NCBI GenBank assembly: GCA_002632355.1
Contig: NSJJ01000010.1
Span: 62,001 to 126,000 of the forward strand
Length of the DNA stretch: 64,000 bases
Reading direction: 5' to 3'
Source of the DNA: Sulfuricella denitrificans
GTDB taxonomy: Bacteria; Pseudomonadota; Gammaproteobacteria; Burkholderiales; Sulfuricellaceae
Part shown: positions 35,825 through 45,313 of the stretch, one piece after another
Numbering within the stretch: position 1 is the first letter of the stretch
Layout of the letters: the number at the start of each line of letters is the position of its first letter
Notes under the pieces: model-generated
What the model was told of the DNA's origin: nothing
What the model saw: only the letters and a program-made list of their open reading frames with translations
The model's database searches: none
Program-made: the position numbers and the translations under genes

Positions 35825-36652
35825 ATGCAACTCGCATCCCTTTTCGCTTCCCGTTCCCCGTCGCTGCGCAGCGATTCCCCGCTGTCGGATGACCAAATCC
35901 AGCGCGTGGCCCCGTCCATCTTCGCGGACGCCCCGCATGAGAGCCGTTCCGAGCGGTACAGCTACATCCCCACCGCCGCCGTGCTGATCGAACTACGGAA
36001 AGAAGGCTTTCAGCCCTTCATGGTGACGCAGACCCGCGTGCGCGATGAAGGCAAGCGCGAGCACACCAAACACATGATCCGGCTGCGTCACGCCAGCCAG
36101 ATCAACGGCGCGGAAGCCAATGAAATCGTGTTGCTCAATTCCCATGATGGGACGAGCAGCTATCAGATGCTGGCCGGGATGTTCCGCTTCGTTTGCAGCA
36201 ATGGCCTTGTTTGTGGCGATACCGTGGCGGACGTGCGCATCCCCCACAAAGGCGACGTGGCGGGCCAAGTGATCGAAGGCGCTTATCAAGTGTTGAGCGG
36301 CTTTGAGCAGGTGAAGGAATCCCGCGACCTGATGCGCGGCATCACGCTGGACGATGGCGAGGCCGAAGTGTTCGCCCGCGCCGCGCTTTCCCTCAAGTAC
36401 GACGACCCGGACAAGCCCGCACCCATCACGGAATCGCAAATCCTGATGCCGCGCCGGTTCGACGACCGCCGCCCCGACCTGTGGAGCGTGTTCAACCGCA
36501 CGCAAGAGAACTTGACCAAAGGCGGGTTGCATGGCCGCGCCGCGAATGGCCGCAGGCAGAGCACGCGCCCGGTGCAGGGCATTGACCAAAACATTCGTCT
36601 GAACCGCGCTCTGTGGCTGCTGGCCGACGGTATGCGCGCCCTCAAAGCCTGA
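35825..36652 (+). CDS. DUF932 domain protein
   Basis: 275 aa from ATG 35825 preceded by AGGAG. It matches the DUF932 (phage/plasmid-like protein) layout: an early YSYIPTAAVLIELRKEGFQPF, then HMIRLRH, ANEIVLLNSHDGTSSYQMLAGMFRFVCSNGLV and a C-terminal RNRALWLLADGM-like end. The family is widespread on plasmids and ICEs and has no proven function. It is 65 bp upstream of the ParB-like gene, with which it is probably co-transcribed. Confidence 0.9.
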   Translation: MQLASLFASRSPSLRSDSPLSDDQIQRVAPSIFADAPHESRSERYSYIPTAAVLIELRKEGFQPFMVTQTRVRDEGKREHTKHMIRLRHASQINGAEANEIVLLNSHDGTSSYQMLAGMFRFVCSNGLVCGDTVADVRIPHKGDVAGQVIEGAYQVLSGFEQVKESRDLMRGITLDDGEAEVFARAALSLKYDDPDKPAPITESQILMPRRFDDRRPDLWSVFNRTQENLTKGGLHGRAANGRRQSTRPVQGIDQNIRLNRALWLLADGMRALKA

Positions 36653-36717
36653 ATCGTTCCCCCGCCGGAGGGGCGGTTCCCCCTCCATTCCTTGTTTCAT
36701 TCGATTGGAGATACACC

Positions 36718-38769
36718 ATGAACGCCATTACCCAAACCGAAACCCGCGCCATCCACGCCGCCACGCTGGAAGCTGCCGACCCGACCAAGAACCTGATTCT
36801 GGTTCCGCTGTCGCGGCTGGTGCTGCGCCCCACGGGCCGCAACGTGCGCAAGAGCCCGCGCATGTCCATCTCCGAACTGGCCGCGAGCATCCAGCGCGTG
36901 GGCCTGCTGCAAAACCTCATCGTGATTGTCGCCCCTGATGGCGAGCATTACGAAGTCGTGGCCGGTGGCCGTCGCCTTGCCGCCCTCAAGCTGCTGGCGA
37001 AGAAGCACCGCATCCCGAAGGAATGGGAGGTGCCTTGCCTGCTGGTGGCCGATGGCACGGCCCGCACCGCCAGCCTCACCGAGAACGTGCAGCGCGAAGC
37101 CATGCACCCGGCCGACCAGTTCGAGGCGTTCGCCGCGCTGGTGGCCGAAGGCCGCCCCATCGAAGACATTGCGGCGGATTTCTCCGTCACGCCGCTGGTG
37201 GTGCAGCGCCGCTTGAAGCTGGCGAACGTCTCGCCGCGCCTGATGGCCGACTATCGCGCCGACGCCGTCAGCCTTGACCAGTTAATGGCCCTTGCCATCA
37301 CCGATGACCACACCGCGCAGGAAACTGCGTTCTACGAAGCGCCGACGTGGCAGCGCCAGCCGTCCAACCTGCGGGAACGCCTGACCGAGCGCGAAATCGA
37401 CGCCTACCGGCATCCGCTGGTGCGCTTCGTCGGGCTGGACAGCTACGAGGCCGCGGGCGGTGGCGTGCGCCGTGACCTGTTCGCGGAAGCCGATGCGGGC
37501 GTGTATCTGACCGATGCCGCGCTGCTGGAACGGTTGGCGCAAGACAAGCTGGCAGGTATCGCCGCCACTGTCCGCGCCGAGGGGTGGGCATGGGTGGATG
37601 CCACGCCGGGCGTGACCCATGCCGACCTGCACGCCTTCCAGCGTGCTCAGAGGGAGCGGCGCGAACCGACCAAGCGCGAGGCGCAACGCATCGGGAAGCT
37701 GAAAGCCAAAATGCAGGAGGTGGGTGAAGCCCTTGATACCGCGCTGGAAGCCGAGGATGAAGAAAAGGCCGATGCACTGCAAGAGGAAGGCGAAGCCCTC
37801 GGCGAACAATTGCAAGCACTTGAAGACGGCTTACAGGGCTACAGCCAGAACGTGAAGGCCGCAGCCGGGGCCATCGTCACCATCGACCGCAACGGCGAGG
37901 CCGTCATTCATCGCGGGCTTCTGCGCGAGGCAGAGGCCAAGGCGCTGCGCACGCTGGAACGGCTGCGGCAGGGTTTTGGCGGCGAGGATGCCCAGAACGA
38001 CGACGAAGGCGACGCGGCAGAAGAAGCCCAAGCCCCCACCATGTCCGACCGGCTGGCGCAGCGCTTGAGCGTGCACCGCACGGCGGCGCTGCAAATCGAA
38101 GTGGCGCGGCATCCGCAGGTGGCGCTGGCCGCGCTGGTGCATGGCATGGTGCAGGCCGTCTTGCAGGCAAGCCACTACGGGAACGACCTGCCGCTGGGCG
38201 TGCGCCTCACGGTGCAATACCGGCTGGAAGGCATGGCCCCGGACTGGCCCGAATCGCCTGCCGCCGTGGCGCTGCGCGAACTGCAACAGGCATCGGCTGG
38301 CAAGCTGCCCGAGGACAGCGCTGAACTGTTCGCCGTGCTGCTGGCAATGGAGCAAGGCGAACTGGTCAAGCTGCTGGCCGTGTGCATGGCTTCCACGGTG
38401 GACGTGGTAACGCCTCGTGCCACGCCGCGCCAGCCCGGCGCGGAACTGGCGCAGGCCGTGGGCCTCGACATGGCCGCATGGTGGCAGCCGACTGCCGAGG
38501 GGTACTTCCGGCATGTGCCGAAGGCCGCGATTCTACAAGCCGTGGGCGAATACGCGCCGGAGCATGTCACTCGGCTGGCGAAGCTCAAGAAAGCCGACAT
38601 TGCCAGCGAAGCCGAACGGTTGGCCGATGGCACGGGCTGGATGCCCGCCATCTTCAAGGCCGAAGGCCCGGCAGTGCAGGAAGCCGCGCAGAAGGATGGC
38701 CCGGAGCAGGACGCCCCGGAGGATGCCAAGGCCGTGGCGGATGAAACCGCCGAGGCGCTGGCCGCTTGA
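36718..38769 (+). CDS. ParB/Srx-family DNA-binding protein
   Basis: 683 aa from ATG 36718 (GGAG 8 nt upstream). The ParB N-terminal domain covers about residues 25-130: VPLSRLVLRPTGRNVRK, the LAASIQRVGLLQNLIV block and VVAGGRRLAALK, with SLTENVQREAMHPADQFEAF. An HTH follows (IEDIAADFSVTPLVVQRRLKLA). A coiled-coil acidic middle (about 325-390) and a long C-terminal domain of unknown function complete it. This is the large ParB-like protein of Tn4371-type ICEs and IncP-like plasmids, not the ParA partner, which has its own small gene at 49005. Confidence 0.9.
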   Translation: MNAITQTETRAIHAATLEAADPTKNLILVPLSRLVLRPTGRNVRKSPRMSISELAASIQRVGLLQNLIVIVAPDGEHYEVVAGGRRLAALKLLAKKHRIPKEWEVPCLLVADGTARTASLTENVQREAMHPADQFEAFAALVAEGRPIEDIAADFSVTPLVVQRRLKLANVSPRLMADYRADAVSLDQLMALAITDDHTAQETAFYEAPTWQRQPSNLRERLTEREIDAYRHPLVRFVGLDSYEAAGGGVRRDLFAEADAGVYLTDAALLERLAQDKLAGIAATVRAEGWAWVDATPGVTHADLHAFQRAQRERREPTKREAQRIGKLKAKMQEVGEALDTALEAEDEEKADALQEEGEALGEQLQALEDGLQGYSQNVKAAAGAIVTIDRNGEAVIHRGLLREAEAKALRTLERLRQGFGGEDAQNDDEGDAAEEAQAPTMSDRLAQRLSVHRTAALQIEVARHPQVALAALVHGMVQAVLQASHYGNDLPLGVRLTVQYRLEGMAPDWPESPAAVALRELQQASAGKLPEDSAELFAVLLAMEQGELVKLLAVCMASTVDVVTPRATPRQPGAELAQAVGLDMAAWWQPTAEGYFRHVPKAAILQAVGEYAPEHVTRLAKLKKADIASEAERLADGTGWMPAIFKAEGPAVQEAAQKDGPEQDAPEDAKAVADETAEALAA

Positions 38770-38832
38770 ATCGCACCGAGAACAAGCGCCCCGGCCTTAA
38801 CCGGGGCGCTTCGCATGGAAGGAGAACTGCCC

Positions 38833-39042
38833 ATGACCCGCACCACCACCAGCCGCCCGCGCATGGCGGCGATCTATGCGCCCGGCACGGTACGCGCCCG
38901 CCGCTGGCACGGCGAAGGCGACGTGCGCGGCTACCGTCCGCCCTCGGGCTGGACGGCGCGCGCCGACCTTATGGACATTCACCCCATCACGGGCCGTGCC
39001 TTGCCGCGTGCCGTGTGGTGGCTCATCGAGACGAAGGAATAA
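38833..39042 (+). CDS. Small basic ICE protein, 69 aa
   Basis: ATG 38833 has GAAGGAG 9 nt upstream. The product is rich in Arg/Pro/Trp (RARRWHGEGDVRGYRPP, ending in PRAVWWLIETKE) with no recognised family. It begins 63 bp after the ParB-like gene, so likely belongs to that transcript. Codon use matches its neighbours, which supports a real gene. Confidence 0.6.
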   Translation: MTRTTTSRPRMAAIYAPGTVRARRWHGEGDVRGYRPPSGWTARADLMDIHPITGRALPRAVWWLIETKE

Positions 39043-39401
39043 CCGCGATCAGCACCGCGCCCAGACCGTTCCGTCCTGGGCGCGGTGGTCGAAAAATCCG
39101 GGTGCGGCAGTGGCCGCGCCCGGTGTTCAAAGCCAACAGCCGAATCGGAATGCCGCCGCCTACGCGGTGCCGATTCCGTCAGACGCATATTCGCGTTTCT
39201 TGCTTGGAAAGCTGGAACGGCCTGGGCGTGTCGGCGCGATGCGCCGCCGGGCTTTCGGGCTGCGCCCCGTGCCGCCTTTGCCGTCACGGCCATTCGGCTT
39301 CAATCCCTCACGCCTTCGCGCCTGCGGCGTTGCGCTTGCCTCCAGGGGGTCGGCGCACGGCCCGCGCGGGGACTGATCCCAGTCCAGCACAACTACTGAG
39401 G
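39043..39401. repeat. Gene-free region with copy A of the dispersed ICE repeat
   Basis: No gene seen. 39241-39329 is identical over 89 bp to 42889-42977; beyond that copy A ends abruptly before the helicase stop. The two copies bracket the helicase gene in direct orientation. Confidence 0.85.
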
Positions 39402-42400
39402 TTATGCCGTCAATGCCGCTTCGCACTCTGGAAGGTGCTGGAGCGGCAAGAGATCCATGACATCGCAAAACAGAGCGCGGTTCTGCCAGTCGTTCCGGTC
39501 GCCGATCACGTAGAAGCGCCGCTTGGCCCGTGTTGCCGCCACGTTCAGCAGGTTGGGCTCCGAGACCGCCCAATCGCGTGCGCCGGAACCTTCGGTATTG
39601 CCGCCCAGCACCATGATGATGACCGGTGCTTCCTTGCCCTGCATGGTGTGGATGGTTCCGGAAACCATCGTGTCGCCGAGCAGGCGTTTGAGGTTTTCCT
39701 GGACCGCCTTGAAGGGCGTGATGACCGAGATGTCCACCGCATCCACGCCGTCTTCGCGCAACAGGGTGAGCAGTGCCCACAGGGCCGCTCCTTCGGCCGG
39801 CACCCAGTTCCCGTCGGATGCTCCACTGGCGTGAATCCATCCCGTCGGGAGACGGGCGCGCGTTTCCTTGTCGACGCGCGGTGCGATGGTGCCGTACACC
39901 ATGGCACCGTCGTAGGCGATGCGGTTGGCCAACCCGTGCATCGGCTTGTCGCAGCGCCGATGCACGACCAAGGGCAACCCCACCCACGTTTTGCTGTCGG
40001 TCGGTCCCACCAGGCGGCCCCACTTCGTTGCTTGGTCCGCCAAGGTCTGCGCGGACTGTCTATTGGGGAGCCAGTGCGCATCGACACGGTAGCGCGTGCG
40101 CATATGTTCCAGCACCGCGTCGGACACAGTGACAATGGGCTTGAGTTGCAGGGGGTCGCCCACAAGCAGCGCGCGCCGGGCGCGCCACAGCGCGCCCACC
40201 GCCGCTTGCGGGGGTGCCTGTCCGGCTTCATCCACCAGCAGCCAGCCGATCTCCCCCGCACCCAATGAGCTGAACGAACGTGCGAACGAGGCGAAGGTGC
40301 TGCTGAGTACCGGCACGACCATGAACAGCGAGGCCCAAGCCGAGCGGATTGCATCGCGCGAGAGCCCCTGCAAGCGCGGGCCGGTCAACAGCGCGTTGAT
40401 CATGAACAGGTTGGAGCGCATCCGTGCTGCCTCCAACTCAAAGAACGTCCGATGCAGCTTCAGTGCCTGGATGAAGACGCGCGCACGGGCCTGTCGCCAG
40501 CCCTCAATGTGCCAGGGCTCGGCCAGTTCGATGGCGTCGCCGCGACCGATGACGCCGCCACGCAGCCATGCCAGCAAGTGGTCGGCCCGGCAGGCGCTGG
40601 CCAAATCACTGGCCTGTCGCGTGAGGGATTGATCTTCTGCCTGCAATTGCTGCAACGCCTGCCGCGCGCTGGCGATCTGCCGCTCAATCTGTTGGCAGGA
40701 GGCCTCGAACTGCTTGGCGAGCCGTGCGACGCGATCGAATTCGGCCTTGGCGAGGTCGTGCTGGCCTTGCAGCAGCTTCAGTGCAGCGTTCCAGGCGCGT
40801 GACGCCCCCCACAGGCTGCGCAGATTCGCCCAGAACCCCGGCCTGCTGGCCTGGTGCTGTGTGAGTGCCTCCAGCGCATGTTTGAATGCCACGTTGGCGG
40901 AGCGGCCTTCCTCGGCATCCAAGCGCGCCTGCTGTTCCGCCGTGTGCGCCAGGTTTTGTTCGAGCGCCCGCAGGGTGGCGGTCGCCTCGGCGATATTCTT
41001 CCTGGCCGTTAGCAGGGTCTGAATCAATGTGCGGATGCGATGAGCATCGGCGCACGCCGTGCGAACCTGCGCCTTGGTCGCTTGGTACTCGGCAACGGCT
41101 TGCTGCCACAGGGCTTGGCGTTGTTCCGGCGTGCGCTCCTTGTTGAGCTGGCTGTGCCTGCCGAGCCATGTCATCAGGCCTTCCGGCGCTTTCTTCTGCT
41201 GCGGCGAAAGCGCTTGCTCGCCATCGGTGTTAGCCGCAGTGGTCGAACCGGCAACCAGGGCCTTGGCGACATTCTCATCGTCAGTCTCGGCCTCGTCGCT
41301 GGCTTCCCCGTTGCTGTCTGCACGGTTCGGTCCGGCAAACGGGCGCTGCCCGTAGAAATAGCGCTCCACGAACTTGGTGCGCCGAGCCTTGCTGCCCAGC
41401 GCACCGGAGATCAATCCCCAGGCCGGCTTGTCGGTGATCAGCTCGCCTAGGTCGGCGAAGTGTTCGGCTTCGGGCAACCAGCTCTCGTCGATCTTGTCGC
41501 GCTGGGGCAGTTCGAGGGTGACGTTCTCCACGGCACCGTTGTTGGACGAAGCGACCACGATCTCGAAGCCGTACAGCGAAGGGTTGAGCTTGTAGGCTAC
41601 CTGCTCCTTGCCGCCATCGTTGCTGGCTTCGCGCGCGTTGCTGGCGAAACCGTCGGATGCCCGGCGCAACGTAGCAAGCACGTCAGCCCGGCCGGTGATG
41701 ATGGCGGCGATCAAGTCACGTAACAGGGTCGTCTTGCCCGTGCCCGGCGGGCCATTGACCCCCAGTAGCCCCTGTCCGTCGGCAAGGGTGGACAGAACGG
41801 TGTTCACAGCTAGCTGCTGGGAATGCACAAGCCCCAAGTGCCGTTCGGACGGCCAGCAACTGTCGGCATAGGCCTGCGGCATCAGCCGCTCGATCAGCGA
41901 CAGCGAAGCGACGTCGGCGTCGATGTGCAAGCGCTGTCGCGGATCGTGTCGGCGCAGGTACTGGTTCAACGCTTCGCTCGTCACACCCTTGCCGAGGCTA
42001 TCGGCGACGGTGGCCAGGTCTTCGAGCAGGAAGCTATTGAGCGGATCGTCCTCCGACGCAGGCTTGTCGGGCTTGACGGGTTGGGAGCGGAATCGCAGCG
42101 GCGGTCTATCCGCGGCAGCGAAGAATTTCGCAACGCCGAGGAATTGCAGCACCCACAGGGTGAAGTCACGCAGGGCATCGCCGGACACCTGCCCCTGGAG
42201 TTGCATTTGCGCCTGCTCGGCGGCGGCCCGTTGATCGTCCTCGAATCCGCGCGTCCAGTCCTGTCCCACCAGCGCTCGCCCGAGGAACCAGGCCTCGCTG
42301 GAAAGCACGAAACTTTTCTCCACCAGTTGTCCGGCCATGGTGAACTTTGCGGCGAACAGCGCCGACTCCCGGTGTTGCGGCTCACGGTAGCCCTGGTCAG

Positions 42401-42665
42401 CGCCGTACAGTTCCTTGAGCGCAGCGGCGACGAGCCGGCTGTCGTACAGGTGGGCATAGAGCGTGTGGCTCCATTCGCGCTTGTCGGGAAGCGCCTGCTT
42501 GCTGACGATGCTCCCGGGCGCCCAGGGAGGGATGGGGTGCGTGCTGGGCGTGTCGTGAAGGAATGCGCCATAGGCGCTGCTGCGCTTCTTGATCTTGGGG
42601 GCCGATTGCGGCTGCAGCAACTCGACTGCATGCCAGTAGCGGATGATGTTCTCTGGCTCCTTCAA
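39402..42665 (-). CDS. Large SF1 (UPF1/DNA2-like) helicase
   Basis: 1087 aa. Walker A VNGPPGTGKTTLLRDL (about residues 294-309), Walker B WLLVDEAGQAPPQ, motif III LLVGDPLQLKPIVTV, and the C-terminal motifs TIHTMQGKEAPVIIMVLGG and LLNVAATRAKRRFYVIGD show an SF1 helicase of the UPF1/DNA2/Smubp2 group. An insertion between motifs I and II (about 450-700) contains a long coiled coil (KTLIQTLLTARKNIAEATATLRALEQNLA-like). The 290-residue N-terminal part has no recognised motif. It is the only gene on this strand in the ICE core here and is flanked by an 89-bp repeat, so it is cargo. A defence or repair role is possible but not shown. Confidence 0.88.
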   Translation of the reverse strand: MKEPENIIRYWHAVELLQPQSAPKIKKRSSAYGAFLHDTPSTHPIPPWAPGSIVSKQALPDKREWSHTLYAHLYDSRLVAAALKELYGADQGYREPQHRESALFAAKFTMAGQLVEKSFVLSSEAWFLGRALVGQDWTRGFEDDQRAAAEQAQMQLQGQVSGDALRDFTLWVLQFLGVAKFFAAADRPPLRFRSQPVKPDKPASEDDPLNSFLLEDLATVADSLGKGVTSEALNQYLRRHDPRQRLHIDADVASLSLIERLMPQAYADSCWPSERHLGLVHSQQLAVNTVLSTLADGQGLLGVNGPPGTGKTTLLRDLIAAIITGRADVLATLRRASDGFASNAREASNDGGKEQVAYKLNPSLYGFEIVVASSNNGAVENVTLELPQRDKIDESWLPEAEHFADLGELITDKPAWGLISGALGSKARRTKFVERYFYGQRPFAGPNRADSNGEASDEAETDDENVAKALVAGSTTAANTDGEQALSPQQKKAPEGLMTWLGRHSQLNKERTPEQRQALWQQAVAEYQATKAQVRTACADAHRIRTLIQTLLTARKNIAEATATLRALEQNLAHTAEQQARLDAEEGRSANVAFKHALEALTQHQASRPGFWANLRSLWGASRAWNAALKLLQGQHDLAKAEFDRVARLAKQFEASCQQIERQIASARQALQQLQAEDQSLTRQASDLASACRADHLLAWLRGGVIGRGDAIELAEPWHIEGWRQARARVFIQALKLHRTFFELEAARMRSNLFMINALLTGPRLQGLSRDAIRSAWASLFMVVPVLSSTFASFARSFSSLGAGEIGWLLVDEAGQAPPQAAVGALWRARRALLVGDPLQLKPIVTVSDAVLEHMRTRYRVDAHWLPNRQSAQTLADQATKWGRLVGPTDSKTWVGLPLVVHRRCDKPMHGLANRIAYDGAMVYGTIAPRVDKETRARLPTGWIHASGASDGNWVPAEGAALWALLTLLREDGVDAVDISVITPFKAVQENLKRLLGDTMVSGTIHTMQGKEAPVIIMVLGGNTEGSGARDWAVSEPNLLNVAATRAKRRFYVIGDRNDWQNRALFCDVMDLLPLQHLPECEAALTA

Positions 42666-43645
42666 GATGCCTTCCCTTTCATGTTCTTAGTTTGCTTTGC
42701 TGCCCACGACGCGGGTATTTGCTGTCCATCGGCTCGAATTGCCGTGGATGCTGTGCGCGTGCGCGACACCTCAGTGATACGCTAATCTTGCATAATGCCA
42801 TGCTCAGGCTTTCCCACGAACGCTGTGTTTCGCCGCAGTGGGTGCTGACGAAGCGGAAAGCGGGAACCGTGCAGCGTGCCGGCGCGCCGCGCCGCCGGGC
42901 TTTCGGGCTGCGCCCCGTGCCGCCTTTGCCGTCACGGCCATTCGGCTTCAATCCCTCACGCCTTCGCGCCTGCGGCGCTGCGCGCTTCGCTTGCCTCCAG
43001 GGGATCGGCGCAGCGCCCATCCCCGCCGCGCGCAGCTTGGCGCCCCTCGAATACCGCCGAACCAGCGGTGCCGGATCGGCTAGACCAGCGCCCCGCCTCA
43101 ATGGGCAGAGCGTGGCGAATACGCCGTGGTTTGCTACGGCAGGTTGTGCAAATGCGTGCTGTCCTCAACGCTGGCGGTCCTTGCCCATCACGTCACGAAG
43201 GATGGTTCACGGACACACCGCCCGGCATCCCTATGGAACTTCCACACCCCGCCTCAAGACCAGCGCCGCAAGGTACGGCAGTGGCGTTCTCGCCTGTCGT
43301 CGGGGGATCGACCTGGCCCGCGTCAGGAAGTGCGCCGGTGAAGCCTTCGTGCGGGGATGCCGAGCCGGCCTCATCTCCTTTCGGAGCGGTTCGGCCCAAG
43401 GCGTCCCTGTCTCGTTGTGAATCCTGGCGGTGGCGCGGCTGCGCCTCGGGCTTCATGGCTGCAACCGTCCGGCGCAAACAATTTCCCCTGCGCTACGCGC
43501 ATTCCTCGCGGGACAAATTCTTTTCGCCTACCGGTTCTCCACTGCGTTGCGACCGCAAGCGGTGCAGCCCGCCCGTCCCCCGCCGGCCGGATCACAACAA
43601 GGACGCGATGGGCGCGAACCTTGTTCAACCGAAAGGAAAAACATC
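42666..43645. repeat. Gene-free region with copy B of the dispersed repeat
   Basis: About 980 bp without a supported gene. 42889-42977 is the 89-bp identical copy; 42951-43081 matches 35103-35226. A pair ACAAGG (43598-43603)/CCTTGT (43620-43625) lies just upstream of DUF736 and may be an operator. Open frames here are GC-bias artefacts. Confidence 0.7.
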
Positions 43646-43960
43646 ATGTCCAACATCGGCACCTTCACCGCAGACAAAGACGGCTTCACCGGCACGCTTC
43701 GCACCCTGACGCTCAACGTCAAGGTCAAGCTGGTTCCCAACGACAAGGGCAGCAGCGAGAACGCCCCCGACTTCCGCCTGCAGGCGGCCAGTCACGACAT
43801 CGGCGCGGCGTGGAAGAAGACCAGCGAGGCCGGGCGGGAGTACCTGTCCGTGACCCTCGACGATCCTTCGTTCCCGGCAACGGTCTATGCCCGCCTGATC
43901 GAAGGCGAGGACGGCACGCACGACCTGATCTGGTCGCGCAGCAAGCCGCAGGTGGCGTAA
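43646..43960 (+). CDS. DUF736 family protein
   Basis: 104 aa with GAAAGG 10 nt before ATG 43646. The sequence begins [27 protein letters not shown] and continues to [20 protein letters not shown] and [19 protein letters not shown], the full DUF736 pattern. These small beta-rich proteins are a marker of Tn4371-like ICEs and broad-host-range plasmids. The function is unknown. Confidence 0.93.
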   Translation: MSNIGTFTADKDGFTGTLRTLTLNVKVKLVPNDKGSSENAPDFRLQAASHDIGAAWKKTSEAGREYLSVTLDDPSFPATVYARLIEGEDGTHDLIWSRSKPQVA

Positions 43961-44016
43961 CCCCGCCGTAGAGCCCCGCCCATTGCGGCGGGGCGCCAAG
44001 GCCTGTATGGAAACGC

Positions 44017-44652
44017 TCAACCCAAGACCCGGATGGGAGGCCGACCTTCAATCGGCTTCTCCCATAGCTGCTTTCGAGTCATACGAATACCCGGTCGGTT
44101 GATTTCTCTGTCGTTGGCCATTTGCAGCGTCCGGGCGATGCTTGTGCGGAGATGATCCAACGTACAAGGCGTCTTTTCCAAGTAGTCGTGAAAGCTGATG
44201 GTGTTTGCCACGTCCTTTTCCCAGTTCCTGACCTGATGGACGCCAGCATAAAAGCCACTGGGCGGGGAAACGGCACCGACGTGCAGTTGTTTCAGCCAGT
44301 GGTTGATTTCTGGATACTTGTTCGATATGGCGGTTGGAACGCACAGTTGTTCCGGCAAGCCATGGAAGAAGAAGTCAGACTTCTTGTTCCATGCACGCGT
44401 CAGGAATTCAACCGGCGTTATCAGCGTCTTGCTGGTTCTCAGTTCCGCGTAGAAGGCCGCAGAGGTGTGGTCGGCCACGATGTAGTGGACGATATGTTCC
44501 TTGTCGGCTTCCTCCACCTTGTCGAGTTGCACTTCCATGGCCTTGTCTTGCCATTTCAGCCGCCCGTCCTTCAGAACGTAGAGGTGCTTGGATGGCGTGA
44601 CGAACAGCTGATGGATGTAGTTCGGATATGGGGAACTGTAGTGGTTGATCAT
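44017..44652 (-). CDS. Unknown ICE protein with possible DDE-integrase-like fold
   Basis: 211 aa. It includes HYIVADHTSAAFYAEL (residues 56-71) and FHGLPEQLCVPTAIS, which recall strand-one and strand-four motifs of retroviral-type integrase cores, but the second acidic residue is replaced and the third is uncertain (VRNWEKD). So it may be a degenerate or domesticated core, or the likeness may be chance. It lies 52 bp downstream of the XRE regulator on the same strand and is probably controlled by it. Confidence 0.6.
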   Translation of the reverse strand: MINHYSSPYPNYIHQLFVTPSKHLYVLKDGRLKWQDKAMEVQLDKVEEADKEHIVHYIVADHTSAAFYAELRTSKTLITPVEFLTRAWNKKSDFFFHGLPEQLCVPTAISNKYPEINHWLKQLHVGAVSPPSGFYAGVHQVRNWEKDVANTISFHDYLEKTPCTLDHLRTSIARTLQMANDREINRPGIRMTRKQLWEKPIEGRPPIRVLG

Positions 44653-44704
44653 GCAGAAAACCTGAGATGAGTTGACCGGGGATGTGGTTTGCGCTTTGGT
44701 TCGC

Positions 44705-44995
44705 TCACATCATGTCCGACGGAGCTTGCAGCTCGGCGATTTCTCGGCGAACGCGCTCCACAAGCAAGTCGACGCCCTTGGCGTTGCCACCATATGCCAG
44801 AGCCAACAAGGTCATCGGGTGGATTTCCATCACCTCGCACAGCTCGGCCAGTTTGTTGAGCGTCGGGCTTTTCAGATCACGCTCCAGCGAACTCAGATAG
44901 GTCCGGCTGGAGACGTCCGAGAACGCTTCCTGGCTCAGACCGCGTGCCTTCCTAACCGTCTTCAATGCCTTCGCCAACGAGCTTTTCGCTGCCAT
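44705..44995 (-). CDS. XRE-family transcriptional regulator
   Basis: 96 aa. The Cro/CI-type helix-turn-helix covers residues 8-62 (LKTVRKARGLSQEAFSDVSSRTYLSSLERDLKSPTLNKL). The C-terminal helix is acidic. It is encoded divergently from the DUF2958 gene, and two CTATAG boxes lie 44-64 bp upstream of its start, so it probably represses itself. Confidence 0.9.
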   Translation of the reverse strand: MAAKSSLAKALKTVRKARGLSQEAFSDVSSRTYLSSLERDLKSPTLNKLAELCEVMEIHPMTLLALAYGGNAKGVDLLVERVRREIAELQAPSDMM

Positions 44996-45038
44996 TCAGT
45001 GGTTTCCCCCAAAAACCAAGATGACAGTCGATTGCGCT

Positions 45039-45059
45039 CTATAGGGCTACAATCTATAG
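45039..45059 (-). promoter_or_regulatory. Paired CTATAG boxes, likely XRE operator
   Basis: Two exact CTATAG hexamers (45039-45044 and 45054-45059), each self-palindromic and 15 bp apart, lie in the divergent region upstream of the XRE gene. One overlaps a possible -10 (TATAGA) on the minus strand. Confidence 0.5.
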
Positions 45060-45101
45060 TGTTCATTTTGCAAGGCGTTTATCCGCCTTTGTGCCTTTAC
45101 G

Positions 45102-45123
45102 GAAATCCGCATCAGCGGATTTC
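45102..45123. other. Perfect 9-bp hairpin in the divergent region
   Basis: GAAATCCGC (45102-45110), loop ATCA, GCGGATTTC (45115-45123). No T-run follows. The rest of 44996-45313 has no gene; it holds several short CGCAT/GTGCAT and TACGGA-like repeats. Confidence 0.6.
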
Positions 45124-45313
45124 GCCAAAAACGGAGAGCCACATCTGTGCCTTTCTTGACCTCCACGTTTCCGCATCTACGTTTCTGTGCATGTACGGAT
45201 TCGATGGCTTGCGCATCCGTGTATGCGCTCGAAAGCGCCCATCCGGTTCGGTGCTTCCACGCTTTCGCGGAAACGCGTATTCGTGCATCCTCGGTTTCGT
45301 GGGGTTCCTGACC

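Noticed and set aside
38815-38832. Earlier ATG for the 69-aa ICE gene
   Set aside because: The ribosome site GAAGGAG overlaps it; ATG 38,833 has correct spacing.
38766-40268. 500-codon open frame on the plus strand
   Set aside because: Its second half is antisense to the SF1 helicase motifs and its first part covers another small gene in a different frame; no domain is recognisable.
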